This document shows positions 14,627 through 23,500 of a stretch of DNA of 64,000 bases, one piece after another (position 1 is the stretch's first letter; each line of letters opens with the position of its first letter). The stretch is from a virus. The stretch is taken from positions 1 through 64,000 of the IMG/VR virus record IMGVR_UViG_3300036835_000480. One strand, given 5' to 3'. The notes under the pieces were generated by a model, which saw only the letters and a list, made by a program, of their open reading frames with translations, was not told where the DNA came from and made no database searches. Position numbers and translations under genes: made by a program.

Positions 14627-16181
14627 GGTGCCGCCCGTTCGCGTGCCCGTTGCGCCGCGCCTTGCCGCTCCCGGCCAGCGCCGCCTCTAGGTCGGGCAGG
14701 CCCAACCCCGCGACCCACTCCTGGGCGCGGGCGATATCCGCAGCGGTGATCCGCACCGGCGGCGGCTCGGCCTTCACCAGCACCTCCCAGCCGCTCGCGG
14801 CCTGGAGCGCCGAGGGCTCTAGCTCGGGGATCGTGTCGCTCGCGCCCGGCTCGGGCGTGGCGGCCGGCGCCGCGGGCTCCTCCGCGGGCACGGGCTCCGG
14901 GGCCGGCGGCGGCTGGAGCTGATCGGACGGCAGGGCCACGACGGCGACGGGAACGAACAGCACGTCGCCGTCACTGAGCGCCGGCCGCCCGAGGTCGGCG
15001 CGCGCCTCATTCACCGTCAAGAATGGGCCGCCCACCGCTTCTTTGAGCCGCGCGTATTTCTGCGTCTCGTCCTCGGCGAAGGCGCGCAGGTCGGAGAGGT
15101 CGCGAGCGATGCGGATCGTCGGGTCGTCGGTGAAGTCGGGCAGGAGCTGCGCCTGCAGCTTGGCGTCGTCCTGCGCCCAGAGCCCGACCAGGGTGGCCTC
15201 GGTGAAGTACTCGCGCGCCTGGCGGGCGTTGGCGTAGGTCGCCGCGTCGAGGCCGGCGCCCAGGCCGGCGATGATCGCGGGCACGCGCAAGACGGCGCTG
15301 ATCCTTTCCTCTGGCACAGAATGGATGTCACGCAGGAGCATCTGCTCGGGCGAGAAGCCGACCTGGGCCATCGTGGCGTCGCCGCCGATCACGCCGACCC
15401 GCCCGCGGCGCTCCTCGCTGTAGAGCCACTGCGCCGTCTCGGCGAGCTGGCGCGCCTGCTGCTCGGTCAGCGCGTTCTTAGTCGTGATCATCATCCCCGG
15501 CAGGGCGTAGTTGCCGAGCAGGGTATCCGTCCAGCGCGCGGCCCGCTCGTCGGTGGTCACGGCGCGGACCAGGCGCGCCAGCGGCGAGAGGCCGCGGCGG
15601 GGGTCGCGGTCGTCGAGGCCGAGGCGGAAGTGGATCACGTCGCGCGGGTCGAGGTCCTCGAACTGGCCCGAGGCGTAGAACCAGCGGTAGTAGCTGATGA
15701 AGTCATTGCCGGTGCTGAAAATCTGGACCCGCGTCGGGCTCATCGGCCAGAGGCGCACGACCGCGCCGCGCTTCGACGTGCGCTCCTTGCGGACGAAAGC
15801 ATTGCCGTCAAGGTGGTAGGCCCAGGTCGCCCAGCCCCATAGCTCCAGCGCGGTGATAAACGGGTTGGGGTTGTCGAGCAGGAGCTGGCAGGGATGGTCG
15901 GGCAGCCATGCGCGCTCCTCGTCGGCGTCGATCTGCCACACCTTGAGCGGCGGCTCGCAGTAGGAGGTGCCGAGCGCGGCCAGGCAGGCGAAGACGGCGC
16001 TATTGCCGTCGCCATAGGCCACCGCGCCGGCGGCCGGCACCGCGGCGGCGCTGCCGCCGTAGGGCGCGAGCCCGTCGGGGTAGACGGGCAGCAGGTCGAG
16101 CGCCGCCTTCTGCGCGGGCGCGGGCGCCGCGGCGCGGGCCAGGAGCGGCGGGCCGAAGCGCAGCCAGTTAGGCACGGGCAC
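14619..16181 (-). CDS. portal protein, HK97 type
   Basis: 520 residues from GTG with AAGGAGG upstream. It has portal features in order: AVFACLAALGTSYCEPPLKVW, DGNAFVRKERTSKRGAVVRLW, DVIHFRLGLDDRDPRRGLSPL, then LRVPAIIAGLGAGLDAATYANARQA-type segment and a Pro/Ala-rich C-terminal extension. It forms the dodecameric ring at one vertex through which DNA enters. It lies between the terminase and MuF-like genes, with a rightward block inserted before terminase. Confidence 0.92.
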   Translation of the reverse strand: MPVPNWLRFGPPLLARAAAPAPAQKAALDLLPVYPDGLAPYGGSAAAVPAAGAVAYGDGNSAVFACLAALGTSYCEPPLKVWQIDADEERAWLPDHPCQLLLDNPNPFITALELWGWATWAYHLDGNAFVRKERTSKRGAVVRLWPMSPTRVQIFSTGNDFISYYRWFYASGQFEDLDPRDVIHFRLGLDDRDPRRGLSPLARLVRAVTTDERAARWTDTLLGNYALPGMMITTKNALTEQQARQLAETAQWLYSEERRGRVGVIGGDATMAQVGFSPEQMLLRDIHSVPEERISAVLRVPAIIAGLGAGLDAATYANARQAREYFTEATLVGLWAQDDAKLQAQLLPDFTDDPTIRIARDLSDLRAFAEDETQKYARLKEAVGGPFLTVNEARADLGRPALSDGDVLFVPVAVVALPSDQLQPPPAPEPVPAEEPAAPAATPEPGASDTIPELEPSALQAASGWEVLVKAEPPPVRITAADIARAQEWVAGLGLPDLEAALAGSGKARRNGHANGRHRE

Positions 16182-16356
16182 GACGAGCCTCCTTCCACTC
16201 CCAGAGGTCGAGCTGACGGGCGATCAGCAGCGGGCCACGCCCGCGGCGCGGCCGCTCGATCTGGTAGACCACGCCGCACTGCGGGCAGCGAATCTCGATG
16301 CCGGCCGGCGAGATGCGCGGCAGGGCGAAGGCGGTGCGGCACTCCCAGCAGGTCAA
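16168..16356 (-). CDS. Com-like zinc-ribbon protein (copy 3)
   Basis: 62 residues from TTG with GGAG eight bases upstream. CWECRTAF and CPQCGVVYQI give the Com-type zinc ribbon. A basic C-terminus overlaps the portal start. Related in plan to copies 1 and 2 but more diverged. Com in Mu is a translational regulator of a modification gene; here the target is unknown. Confidence 0.65.
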   Translation of the reverse strand: MTCWECRTAFALPRISPAGIEIRCPQCGVVYQIERPRRGRGPLLIARQLDLWEWKEARRARA

Positions 16357-16395
16357 CGAGTTTTCTCCGTATCCGCTGTCTGGTCCCAAAACCCC

Positions 16396-16424
16396 TTGTA
16401 TTTATCATCAGATAGGTGTACTAT
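16396..16424 (+). promoter_or_regulatory. rightward repeated promoter P3
   Basis: TTGTAT (16396-16401), 17-base spacer, TACTAT (16419-16424). Spacer and flanks closely match P1 (ATTTATCAT...GATAGGTG). It opens the rightward block at 16.46-18.48 kb. Confidence 0.85.
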
Positions 16425-16462
16425 AAGAGTAGGATAGGAACGCAGCACGAAGGAGACGCCCG

Positions 16463-16981
16463 ATGACCGAGACCATGACCGCCGCCCAGTCCGTCGCGAT
16501 CTTCAACGACCTGATCGCCAGGCAGGCCGCCCGCGTGCGGGGCTACGGCGAGAGCATCGCCACCATCGCCGCCGACCTCGACCCCGCCAGCATCGAGCAA
16601 CTCGAAACGCTCCAGATGATGAAGGACGGCCTGGGCCGCGAGCTGGGCCGCCTGAACGACCTGATGCGCGACGCCGCGGCCCGCCGCGCGGAGGCCGCCC
16701 GCGAAGCCGCCGCGGCGAAGGCGCCGCTGGATCTCCAGCGCGCGGCGCTCGACCTGGCCAGCAAGCTGCACGCCGTCCGCGGCGAGCGGCACGACGGGAT
16801 CCTGCTCTGGAACCGCGCGCTGCGCGCCAGCCTGAAGAAGGCCATCGACGGGCTGGTCAGCAAGGACCTGCGCCAGATGCGCGAGGCCGTTCAGATCACC
16901 CGCGGCTGCCTCTACGCCACGAGTATGGACCACCAGCCGCTCCGCGAGCAGGCGAACGCCCTGGCCGAGCGGCTGGGCTAG
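16463..16981 (+). CDS. coiled-coil protein of unknown function
   Basis: 172 residues, ATG with GAAGGAG upstream. Long Ala/Arg/Glu-rich helices (residues 60-95) predict a coiled coil, flanked by helical regions such as SIEQLETLQMMKDGLG. First gene after P3. No family is recognised. Confidence 0.65.
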   Translation: MTETMTAAQSVAIFNDLIARQAARVRGYGESIATIAADLDPASIEQLETLQMMKDGLGRELGRLNDLMRDAAARRAEAAREAAAAKAPLDLQRAALDLASKLHAVRGERHDGILLWNRALRASLKKAIDGLVSKDLRQMREAVQITRGCLYATSMDHQPLREQANALAERLG

Positions 16982-16993
16982 CAGGAGAGAACG

Positions 16994-17317
16994 ATGGACA
17001 CCCCGATCATCATGCACGGTCCCGGTATCACCGTCGAGGACCACGGCGCGATCCGCCTGGTCCGCACCCTTACCGAGACGCTCCTGGCGCGTACCGACCG
17101 CCCGAATGGCCGCGCCTTCCGCGTGGCCCGCCGCGGCGACGACGACGCCTGGTGGATCTGGGAGCACCACCCCACCGAGGCCCAGCGCTGGGCACGCGGT
17201 CGGGCGCACGCGGGCTGTAACCAGGAGCGCTGCCGCCTCGGCCCGCTGGGCGGGCACCAGGAGCGCGAGCGCACCGAGTTCTGGGCGCGCTACCTGCTCA
17301 GCGACCAGGCCCGCTAG
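16994..17317 (+). CDS. hypothetical protein
   Basis: 107 residues, ATG behind CAGGAGAG. Beta-like start (GITVEDHGAIRLVRTL), WWIWEHHPTE in the middle and a C-terminal Cys/His-containing basic part. Function unknown. Confidence 0.6.
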   Translation: MDTPIIMHGPGITVEDHGAIRLVRTLTETLLARTDRPNGRAFRVARRGDDDAWWIWEHHPTEAQRWARGRAHAGCNQERCRLGPLGGHQERERTEFWARYLLSDQAR

Positions 17318-17322
17318 ATAAT

Positions 17323-17351
17323 TTGCAACTATCGCTGTACTACTGTACAAT
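17323..17351 (+). promoter_or_regulatory. rightward repeated promoter P4
   Basis: TTGCAA (17323-17328), 17-base spacer, TACAAT (17346-17351), with the conserved CTACTG just before the -10 box. It serves the DUF932-type gene. Confidence 0.8.
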
Positions 17352-17392
17352 GTGATTAGGTCAGGTATAGCGACGCGAAGGGAGTACATCAA

Positions 17393-18475
17393 GTGGCACA
17401 CGAGATCCTGGGTAAGCGCTTCGGCCAGGTCGAGGGGCGCCGCCCCGCCTGGCACGGCATCCAGGGCGCGACGTTCGCGGTCGGCACGTCGGCCACCGCG
17501 GCGGCCGAGGCCATCGGCGCGCTCTACGAGGTCAGCAAGGAACAAGCCTACGTCCAGGTCGACGGCGTCTGGACGCCGATCCCCGACCAGTACGCCCTGG
17601 TCCGCCCCGACTTCGGCGGCAGCGAGGCCGGCGACGCGGGGCGCGTCATGCCGCAGGTCGTCAGCGGCAGCTACGAGCTGATCCAGCACCGCGACTTCGC
17701 CAGCATCCTCGATCCGCTCAGCGAGCGCTGGCAGGTCGAGACCGCCGGCGTCCTCTCTAACGGCGGCCAGCTCTTCTTCTGCTTCGCCGCCGGCCAGTAC
17801 GTCGTCAACCAGGACGCAATCAAGCTCTACTGGATCGCCTCCGACTTCAAGAACGGCCGCGCCGCGCGCCTCTTCTCGGCGCACACCCGCGTCGTCTGCA
17901 ATAACACGTTCATCATCGCCGAGAGCGGCGCCATCGCTAGCCTCAAGTTTCCCCACACCCGCGGCGTCGCCGCCGAGCTGGAGTTCGCCGTCGCGGCGCT
18001 CGCCGCCGCCGAGGCGCAGCAAGCGCAGGTCGCCGCGCAGCTCGAAGCGATGGGCCGCCATCCCCTCACCACCCAGGAGCTGCACACGCTGCTCGCCGCC
18101 ACCTACCCGATGCCCCAGGCCCCCCGCCGCGTGCGCACCGTCGAGGCGCTGGAGCGCGGGCGCGCCTTCCTCGCCGAGCACGCCCCGCTGGCCGCCTACT
18201 CCGCGGACATCGCGCGGCTCGACGAGGTCCACGCCCACAACCGCCAGCGCGTCGAGGAGCTGCGCGCGGCCACCCTGGAACGCTACCACGTCTTCGGCGC
18301 CGAGCGCTCCGACTACCGCGACACGGCCTGGGCCGCCTGGAATGCGATCACCGAGGTGAGCAACCACCGCCAGGGGCGCAACGCGGCGACCGAGGGCGAG
18401 ATGGTCCTCTTCGGCTACCGCGGCGACGAGATGCGCCGCGCCTGGCGCGAGCTGACTAGCCTGGCCGGCTGCTAG
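17393..18475 (+). CDS. DUF932 (phage/plasmid-like) protein
   Basis: 360 residues from GTG with GAAGGGAG upstream. The start GKRFGQVEGRRPAWHGI, the middle GSYELIQHRDFASILDPL, and SDFKNGRAARLFSAHTRVVCNNT are typical of the DUF932 family found on plasmids and phages near replication or recombination genes. Its biochemical role is not established. It has its own promoter and a strong terminator behind it. Confidence 0.8.
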   Translation: MAHEILGKRFGQVEGRRPAWHGIQGATFAVGTSATAAAEAIGALYEVSKEQAYVQVDGVWTPIPDQYALVRPDFGGSEAGDAGRVMPQVVSGSYELIQHRDFASILDPLSERWQVETAGVLSNGGQLFFCFAAGQYVVNQDAIKLYWIASDFKNGRAARLFSAHTRVVCNNTFIIAESGAIASLKFPHTRGVAAELEFAVAALAAAEAQQAQVAAQLEAMGRHPLTTQELHTLLAATYPMPQAPRRVRTVEALERGRAFLAEHAPLAAYSADIARLDEVHAHNRQRVEELRAATLERYHVFGAERSDYRDTAWAAWNAITEVSNHRQGRNAATEGEMVLFGYRGDEMRRAWRELTSLAGC

Positions 18476-18493
18476 CCCGCGCGCGATGCAGCG

Positions 18494-18517
18494 GGGCGGC
18501 GCGGCCACGCGCCGCCC
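18494..18517. terminator. hairpin between convergent DUF932 and terminase genes
   Basis: GGGCGGCGCG (18494-18503), loop GCCA, then the exact complement (18508-18517). Both flanking genes end here, so it can serve either strand. Confidence 0.75.
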
Positions 18518-18566
18518 TCGCGCTGTCTGTCCGCCCGTCGCCCCCAGCGCCCGCACGGCGGTCTCC

Positions 18567-20039
18567 TCAGAACACGTAGAGCTGCGCCAGCGGCGCGGCG
18601 TAGTAGGCTAGCAGGAGCGCGTCCGCGTCGTCCGGGGAGCGCTTGAGCCGCTTCCGCGTCGCCTCCTTGGGCTCGATCTTGATGCGGTTCGCGCTGTCCC
18701 GCTGGTAGGTCGGCGCGACGAGCTGGCCCACCGTCACGTCGTCCACCGCCCGCAGATCCCAGGCGTGTGCCCGCGACAGCTCCCGCCCTACGTCCCACCA
18801 GAGGGCGTCGCGCAGCTTGTAGAAGCGCGTCGGGTCCGGCGCCGCCTCGCCGACGTTCACGCCGATCACCTGCGCGCCGTGCATGCCTTGCTCGCCTAGC
18901 TCGGCGAGCCGTCCGACGACGCCCCAGCCGATGCCGATCGTGTCGACCTTCACGCAGGTCGCGCCGGTCGCGCGGATCGCGTCGAGCACGAGATTCACCG
19001 CGTCGGCCCAGTCCGGCGTGCGCTTGCGCCAGGCGCGCCCGGCCACGGCGCCGCGGCGCTCGCGGATCGCCGTCTCGTCGCCGCCGGCGCCCACGTCCAC
19101 GCCCAGCTCGACGGGGAGCTGCTGCTCGGCCGTCCACTCGGTATCGAGCGCCTGGCAGGCGCGCACCCAGCTCAGCGGGACGACCCCGTCAGCCACGTCG
19201 GCCGCGAACTGGCCGCGCACCTTCGCCAGGTAGACCGGGCTCTCCTCGCCGACCTCGGCGGCCAGCTCCGCAGCGTAGGTCGGCGAGATAAGCTGCTCGC
19301 GCAGCGCCTGCGGCAGCGTCGCGCCCTCGGCCGTGAAGTTAGGCGTCTCGTAGGCGTCGACCCCGATCGTCGTCCAGCCGCTCCCGGGCTGGCAGATCTG
19401 GGCGAAGTACGACTGCGGGTCGTCCGGGTTACCGATCGCCAGGATCCGCGAGTGCTCGTTCGCGGCGAGGCCGGCCGCGGCGCGGTAGATCGTCTCCGGT
19501 ACGCCCGCCGCCTCGTCGATGACCACCAGCACGTAGCGCGCGTGGATGCCCTGGAAGGCGTCGGGGTCGTAGTCGCTCGGCTTGCGGCCGAGCGCGACCA
19601 TCTCGTCGTGCAGCCACCACTCGGTCTGGTTCACGCGGCCCGGCAGCGCGCCCTGGCGGTGCGCCCGCCCGATCTCGCGCCAGAGGATGGCGCGGACCTG
19701 GGCCCCCGTGGTCGCCGTGGTCACGGCGAAGGCCTCGCCTGGCGTGTGGTTCGTCAGCCACCAGGCGACTAGCCGCGCGGCGAGCCAGGACTTGCCCGAG
19801 GCCCAGCAGGAATGGACGGCGACGCGCCGCTGGGTCGCCACGGCCGCGGCGATCGCCCGCTGCTTGGACCAGACCGTCGCGCCGAGACGCTCGGTCATCC
19901 AGGCGCAGGGGTCCACGACCGCGACGGCCGTGGCGGGCTGCTGCGCCGCGAGCAGGTTGTGGATCGCCTGCTGGACGATCGGATGGGCGCGCGCCAGGCG
20001 CGCTTCCGCCGCCTGCCGCTGTTCAGTCGCGGTGGGCAC
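18567..20039 (-). CDS. terL: terminase large subunit
   Basis: 490 residues from GTG with GGGAGG upstream. The ATPase half has a Walker A-like SCWASGKSWLAARL (residues about 70-85) and Walker B YVLVVIDEAAG. The nuclease half has ELGVDVGAGGDETAI, CVKVDTIGIG and DDADALLLAYYA with the expected acidic residues. It cuts concatemeric DNA and drives packaging through the portal. It overlaps the small subunit stop. Confidence 0.92.
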   Translation of the reverse strand: MPTATEQRQAAEARLARAHPIVQQAIHNLLAAQQPATAVAVVDPCAWMTERLGATVWSKQRAIAAAVATQRRVAVHSCWASGKSWLAARLVAWWLTNHTPGEAFAVTTATTGAQVRAILWREIGRAHRQGALPGRVNQTEWWLHDEMVALGRKPSDYDPDAFQGIHARYVLVVIDEAAGVPETIYRAAAGLAANEHSRILAIGNPDDPQSYFAQICQPGSGWTTIGVDAYETPNFTAEGATLPQALREQLISPTYAAELAAEVGEESPVYLAKVRGQFAADVADGVVPLSWVRACQALDTEWTAEQQLPVELGVDVGAGGDETAIRERRGAVAGRAWRKRTPDWADAVNLVLDAIRATGATCVKVDTIGIGWGVVGRLAELGEQGMHGAQVIGVNVGEAAPDPTRFYKLRDALWWDVGRELSRAHAWDLRAVDDVTVGQLVAPTYQRDSANRIKIEPKEATRKRLKRSPDDADALLLAYYAAPLAQLYVF

Positions 20040-20433
20040 GGGCCGCCTCCCGCAGCAGCCGCTGCGTCTCGCGCACGGCGGCGCGCCGCTCCAGGCCCAG
20101 CGCGTCGGCCAGCTCCTCGGCCTCGCCGCGCAGGGCCAGCTCCAGGCGATCGACGCGCCCGTAGTCCTGCGGCCGCCGCCGCTCCAGCCACCAGGCCGCG
20201 GCCTGCCAGGTCGTCGGCATCACGTTGCGGACGTGCGCGACGGCTTCCGCCTCGGCGTCGGCCTGGGCTTTTTCGATCGCTGCCGAGAACTCCTGGTCAC
20301 GCCGCTTGCAGACGCGATACGTATCGTAGGCGACGCCGGCGTAAGCAGCCGCGTTCGTCTCCGTATTGCCCGCGCGGAGGGCGCGCAGGATCAGCTCCTG
20401 AATCCCAGGCGTCATCTTGGTCGGCCGCGCCAT
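20023..20433 (-). CDS. terS: terminase small subunit
   Basis: 136 residues. The start MARPTKMTPGIQELIL, then NAAAYAGVAYDTYRVCKRRD, is the helix-turn-helix DNA-recognition part of TerS proteins. A helical oligomerisation part follows (WWLERRRPQDYGRVDRLEL is a common TerS motif). It recognises the packaging site and passes DNA to TerL, whose gene overlaps its end. Confidence 0.88.
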   Translation of the reverse strand: MARPTKMTPGIQELILRALRAGNTETNAAAYAGVAYDTYRVCKRRDQEFSAAIEKAQADAEAEAVAHVRNVMPTTWQAAAWWLERRRPQDYGRVDRLELALRGEAEELADALGLERRAAVRETQRLLREAARAHRD

Positions 20434-20945
20434 TAGGCGACTCCCGCCACGGCCTGCTCGACGGTCGGGTCGAAGCGCCGCCCCTGCATGATCGTCCAGG
20501 CCGCCTGCGGGCGCGCCAGCGGCGCGGGTACGTCGTAGACCAGCGCCACGTAGTAGGCGCCACCGCCGAGCCGCGGGTCGCGGCTGACTTTGTGCGGCGA
20601 ATGCGAGTCCAGCAGGTAGAACGTACCGGCCGCCATCGGCGGCACCGTCGGATCGTCGGCCAGGCCGTGGACGCGCCAGCCGTCGTTGCGCACGATCCAC
20701 TGGTAGGAGTAGCGCGTCGAGCCCGGATCCCAGTGCAGCGGTAGGCCGCCACGGACCCCGATCCAGTGCACCGTCTGGGCGTCGTGGCCCCAGGTCTGAA
20801 TCCGCCGCGACGTGCCCGTGCCGAAACGCGGCGCGAGGACGCCGTCATCGGCGCGCGGCACCGGCTGGGCCGGCAGGTGGGCGCGCCAGAGAATCGCCTC
20901 GCGGACTTGATCGGGGCGGAGGACCACGTCCGGCGGCAGGTTCAT
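20433..20945 (-). CDS. 2OG-Fe(II) oxygenase-like double-stranded beta-helix protein
   Basis: 170 residues. A possible iron triad is seen: H-x-D in LPLHWDPGSTRYSYQW (residues about 73-76) and a distal His in LLDSHSPHKVS, spaced as in cupin/2OG-oxygenase folds. The substrate cannot be read. It sits at the end of a cassette with IbrB-, IbrA-, methyltransferase- and ParB-like genes and next to terminase. Confidence 0.6.
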   Translation of the reverse strand: MNLPPDVVLRPDQVREAILWRAHLPAQPVPRADDGVLAPRFGTGTSRRIQTWGHDAQTVHWIGVRGGLPLHWDPGSTRYSYQWIVRNDGWRVHGLADDPTVPPMAAGTFYLLDSHSPHKVSRDPRLGGGAYYVALVYDVPAPLARPQAAWTIMQGRRFDPTVEQAVAGVA

Positions 20946-21610
20946 GGCGCGCCTCCTAGCGGCGAGCGCCCGGCCTGGCGGGCGATCGCGATCTGGCTCT
21001 GGGTCACCCAGGCGCGGTGGTACTCGCGGTCGGCAAAGAGCTTGGAGAAGCCGGTGATGTGCTTGAGGCGGAGCAGCTCCTCGGGCTCCAGCCCCAGCTC
21101 GTTGCAGATCGCCGCGTCGGTCATCCCCTGATCGAGCATGCGGAAGACCATGTTCGCCATGCCGTCGACCGAGTGCTTGCCGCGGGCGCGGTTATGGCGC
21201 ACCGTCGAGGCCATACGGTCGTTGATATCCTTGTCGATCACGACACAGGGTAAGCAGCCCCCACAGCGCGCCCGGATGGCATCATCCTGGCGCATCACGT
21301 AGTAGCGGTGGAAGCCGTCCACGATGCAGTAGCGGTCGCGCGCCGCATCGTAGACCGTGACTACCGGCTGAGTATATCCGTCGTGCTCGATCGAGAGCCG
21401 CAGGAGATTCATCTCGATGCGCGCCACGCTATTCGGGTTATAGTCGTTCGGCTCGACCTGCTCGAGGGGAATCCACTGCACGGCGTCGACCGGCTGATCG
21501 GCGCGCGGGCTCAGGCGATGCAGCAGCGCGCGCACCGCGGCGATGGCGGCCAGCGGCTCGGGCGCCGCGGTAATCGCCGCCTCCAGGCGCTCAAGCAGAG
21601 CGGCGTCCAC
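20942..21610 (-). CDS. IbrB-like ParB-family protein
   Basis: 222 residues from GTG with GGGAGG upstream. The ParB N-terminal fold is marked by WIPLEQVEPNDYNPN, PVVTVYDAARDRYCIVDGFH and a helix-turn-helix after MTDAAICNELGLEPEELLRL. It directly follows and overlaps an IbrA-like PAPS-reductase-family gene. IbrA and IbrB are a known paired unit in enterobacterial prophages, described as activators of other phage genes. The actual chemistry is not settled. Confidence 0.8.
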   Translation of the reverse strand: MDAALLERLEAAITAAPEPLAAIAAVRALLHRLSPRADQPVDAVQWIPLEQVEPNDYNPNSVARIEMNLLRLSIEHDGYTQPVVTVYDAARDRYCIVDGFHRYYVMRQDDAIRARCGGCLPCVVIDKDINDRMASTVRHNRARGKHSVDGMANMVFRMLDQGMTDAAICNELGLEPEELLRLKHITGFSKLFADREYHRAWVTQSQIAIARQAGRSPLGGAP

Positions 21611-22703
21611 TGATCCTCCCGCGGTTCTTGAAGGCGTAACCGTGGCTGGCGTGGAAATTGGCCGTCTTCGTGCCGTGGTGATCGTTCACCAGCAGCATCG
21701 CGATCTCCATGCGGATCAGCTCCGCCTGGACGGCGTCGATGAACAGCTCCTGCTGCTGGGCGAAGTGCTTGCGGTACCACGCCTGGTGGGCGGGATCGAC
21801 GATCAGGTGCTCGACCAGGTAGTCGCGGTACTCGCGCCAGTCGGCGAACATCGGCGGCAGCTCTTTCGGACCCTGCCAGGCGCGGCCGAGGATGCCCGCG
21901 GTCTGCACGCCGGCCAGGCGCGCCGTAACGCGGTCCCAGGTCTCCGGCTCGACCTCCTGCAGGAAGTAGAGCGTGCGCACGGCGGTCTCATGGTGCACGT
22001 TGCTGACGCGCATCTCGCGCGTGGGGATGCCGTACTGGTACATCAGGTCGTAGAGGCGGCAGTAGGCCCAGCGGTGGTCGTGGATGGCCTTCCAGATGTC
22101 CAGGTAGGACCAGTCGTAGAGCGGGTAGAACGTGTAGTGCCCGCGCGCCTTCGAGCTGACGCGGCCCCAGGTCACGCCGCCGTAGGTCTCGTAGGACGTA
22201 AGTCCCTGGAAGCGGCCGGGGCTCTCCTCGCAGCGCACGCCGGCCAGGTAGACCGCCGGCGTCGTCGGGTAGTCGTGGGCGAAGATCGCCTCGAACAGCG
22301 CCGTAAAACGATCGGTGCCGTAGACGTTGGCCTGGATGCTGGTCGGCTCCTTCGCGCGGATCCAGGGCGCGCCCTCCTGCCAGCAGTAGAGCCAGGGCTC
22401 GCGCGCCGAGGTGGCGTTGAACAGCTTGATCGGCACCTGGTACCAGCGCGGCGCGACCCGCGGATCGGCCATCACCGCGCGCACGTAGTCGATGACGCAG
22501 TCCCACTCCGCTTCCTGGTCGATGAACGTCACCGGCAGCGGCAGGCGGCCGCGCTCGGCGGCGACCTGCATCGCCAGGTTCAGCAGCACCGTCGAGTCCT
22601 TGCCGCCCGAGAAATTGACGTGGACGTGCTCGAACTCGTCGAACAGCCAACGCATCCGCGCCAGCGCCGCCTCGTAGACGTTCTCCCGTAGAAAGATTTT
22701 CAC
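21591..22703 (-). CDS. IbrA-like PAPS-reductase-family protein (PP-loop ATPase)
   Basis: 370 residues from GTG with GGGAGG upstream. The PP-loop SGGKDSTVLL lies at residues 32-41; FIDQEAEWDCVIDYV and YPLYDWSYLDIWKAIHDH are the downstream PAPS-reductase-like motifs, and the C-terminal third is of the DUF3440/IbrA type. PP-loop enzymes adenylylate a substrate using ATP. It pairs with the IbrB-like gene after it. Activity on nucleic acid or sulfur transfer is inference. Confidence 0.82.
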   Translation of the reverse strand: MKIFLRENVYEAALARMRWLFDEFEHVHVNFSGGKDSTVLLNLAMQVAAERGRLPLPVTFIDQEAEWDCVIDYVRAVMADPRVAPRWYQVPIKLFNATSAREPWLYCWQEGAPWIRAKEPTSIQANVYGTDRFTALFEAIFAHDYPTTPAVYLAGVRCEESPGRFQGLTSYETYGGVTWGRVSSKARGHYTFYPLYDWSYLDIWKAIHDHRWAYCRLYDLMYQYGIPTREMRVSNVHHETAVRTLYFLQEVEPETWDRVTARLAGVQTAGILGRAWQGPKELPPMFADWREYRDYLVEHLIVDPAHQAWYRKHFAQQQELFIDAVQAELIRMEIAMLLVNDHHGTKTANFHASHGYAFKNRGRISGRRSA

Positions 22704-23500
22704 GCGCCGCCCTCCCAGCAGTCGAAGTCGCCGAGGCGCCGCGGCGCGCCCGCGAGCGGCAGCGGCGTATGCCGGTGCGGCACGGGGATGCCGCTGCGCT
22801 GGTAGGTGACGGGGACGTAGCCCGGCGCGTAGGCCATCGCCAGGTAGCGGCCGCCGGGCGCGCAGAGCGCGGGCAGGCGCGCGACCTCGGCGTCGCTGAG
22901 GTAGCTGGCGCTCCCGAAGAGGGCGAGCACGCGGTCGAAGGCGCCGTCGACGAAGGCGCTGAGCGGCGTGTAGACGGTGTGCGCGGCGGGATGCTTGGCG
23001 GCCAGGCGCGCCAGCATCGCGCGCGAGGGGTCGATCCCCGTATAGGCGCCGACCGCAGCGTGGTCGAGTAGCCAGCCCGTGCCGCAGCCCACGTCGAGCA
23101 CGCGGTAGGGCGTCAGGTCGCCGAGGAGCGCCAGGACGGCGTGATCGAGGCGCTGATCCGCCGGCTCGCGGAAGAGCGTGTCGTAGACCGGCGCGATGGC
23201 GTCGTAGGGCGCCGCCGTCGCACGCGCCTTGCGGTTGATTAGCAGCGTCCGTAGCAGCGGCCCCGGCATCGTCCAGTAGGTGTGCGCGTTCACGTCGAGC
23301 TGGGTATAGGGGCGCCCCTGGAAGCGCGTCGGGTAGCCGTGGTCGCGGATATACTGGGCGACGGCGAGGAACAAGGCGTCGTCGGCCCACTCGCGGCGCA
23401 AGGTGTACTCGTGCGGGTTAGCCGGCATCGTCTTAGCGAAGATCCAGCGCCCCTGCGCGAGCGCCCGCCCCACGGCCGGCAGGTCAAGCGTCGCGATCAA
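22700..23500 (-). CDS. SAM-dependent methyltransferase with N-terminal extension
   Basis: 266 residues from TTG with GAGGAG upstream; the start lies inside the previous gene. Residues 1-105 form a separate domain (HEYTLRREWADDALFLAVA, then WTMPGPLLRTLLINRK). The class I methyltransferase follows: VLDVGCGTGWLLDHA (motif I) and YTGIDPSRAMLARL (motif II). The substrate is unknown. It is coupled to the IbrA-like gene by a GTGA overlap. Confidence 0.78.
   Translation of the reverse strand: MIATLDLPAVGRALAQGRWIFAKTMPANPHEYTLRREWADDALFLAVAQYIRDHGYPTRFQGRPYTQLDVNAHTYWTMPGPLLRTLLINRKARATAAPYDAIAPVYDTLFREPADQRLDHAVLALLGDLTPYRVLDVGCGTGWLLDHAAVGAYTGIDPSRAMLARLAAKHPAAHTVYTPLSAFVDGAFDRVLALFGSASYLSDAEVARLPALCAPGGRYLAMAYAPGYVPVTYQRSGIPVPHRHTPLPLAGAPRRLGDFDCWEGGA

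Noticed and set aside
16421-18556. 711-residue leftward ORF
   Set aside because: It is antisense to three well-supported rightward genes with promoters P3 and P4 and ribosome sites. Long antisense frames are common at this GC content.
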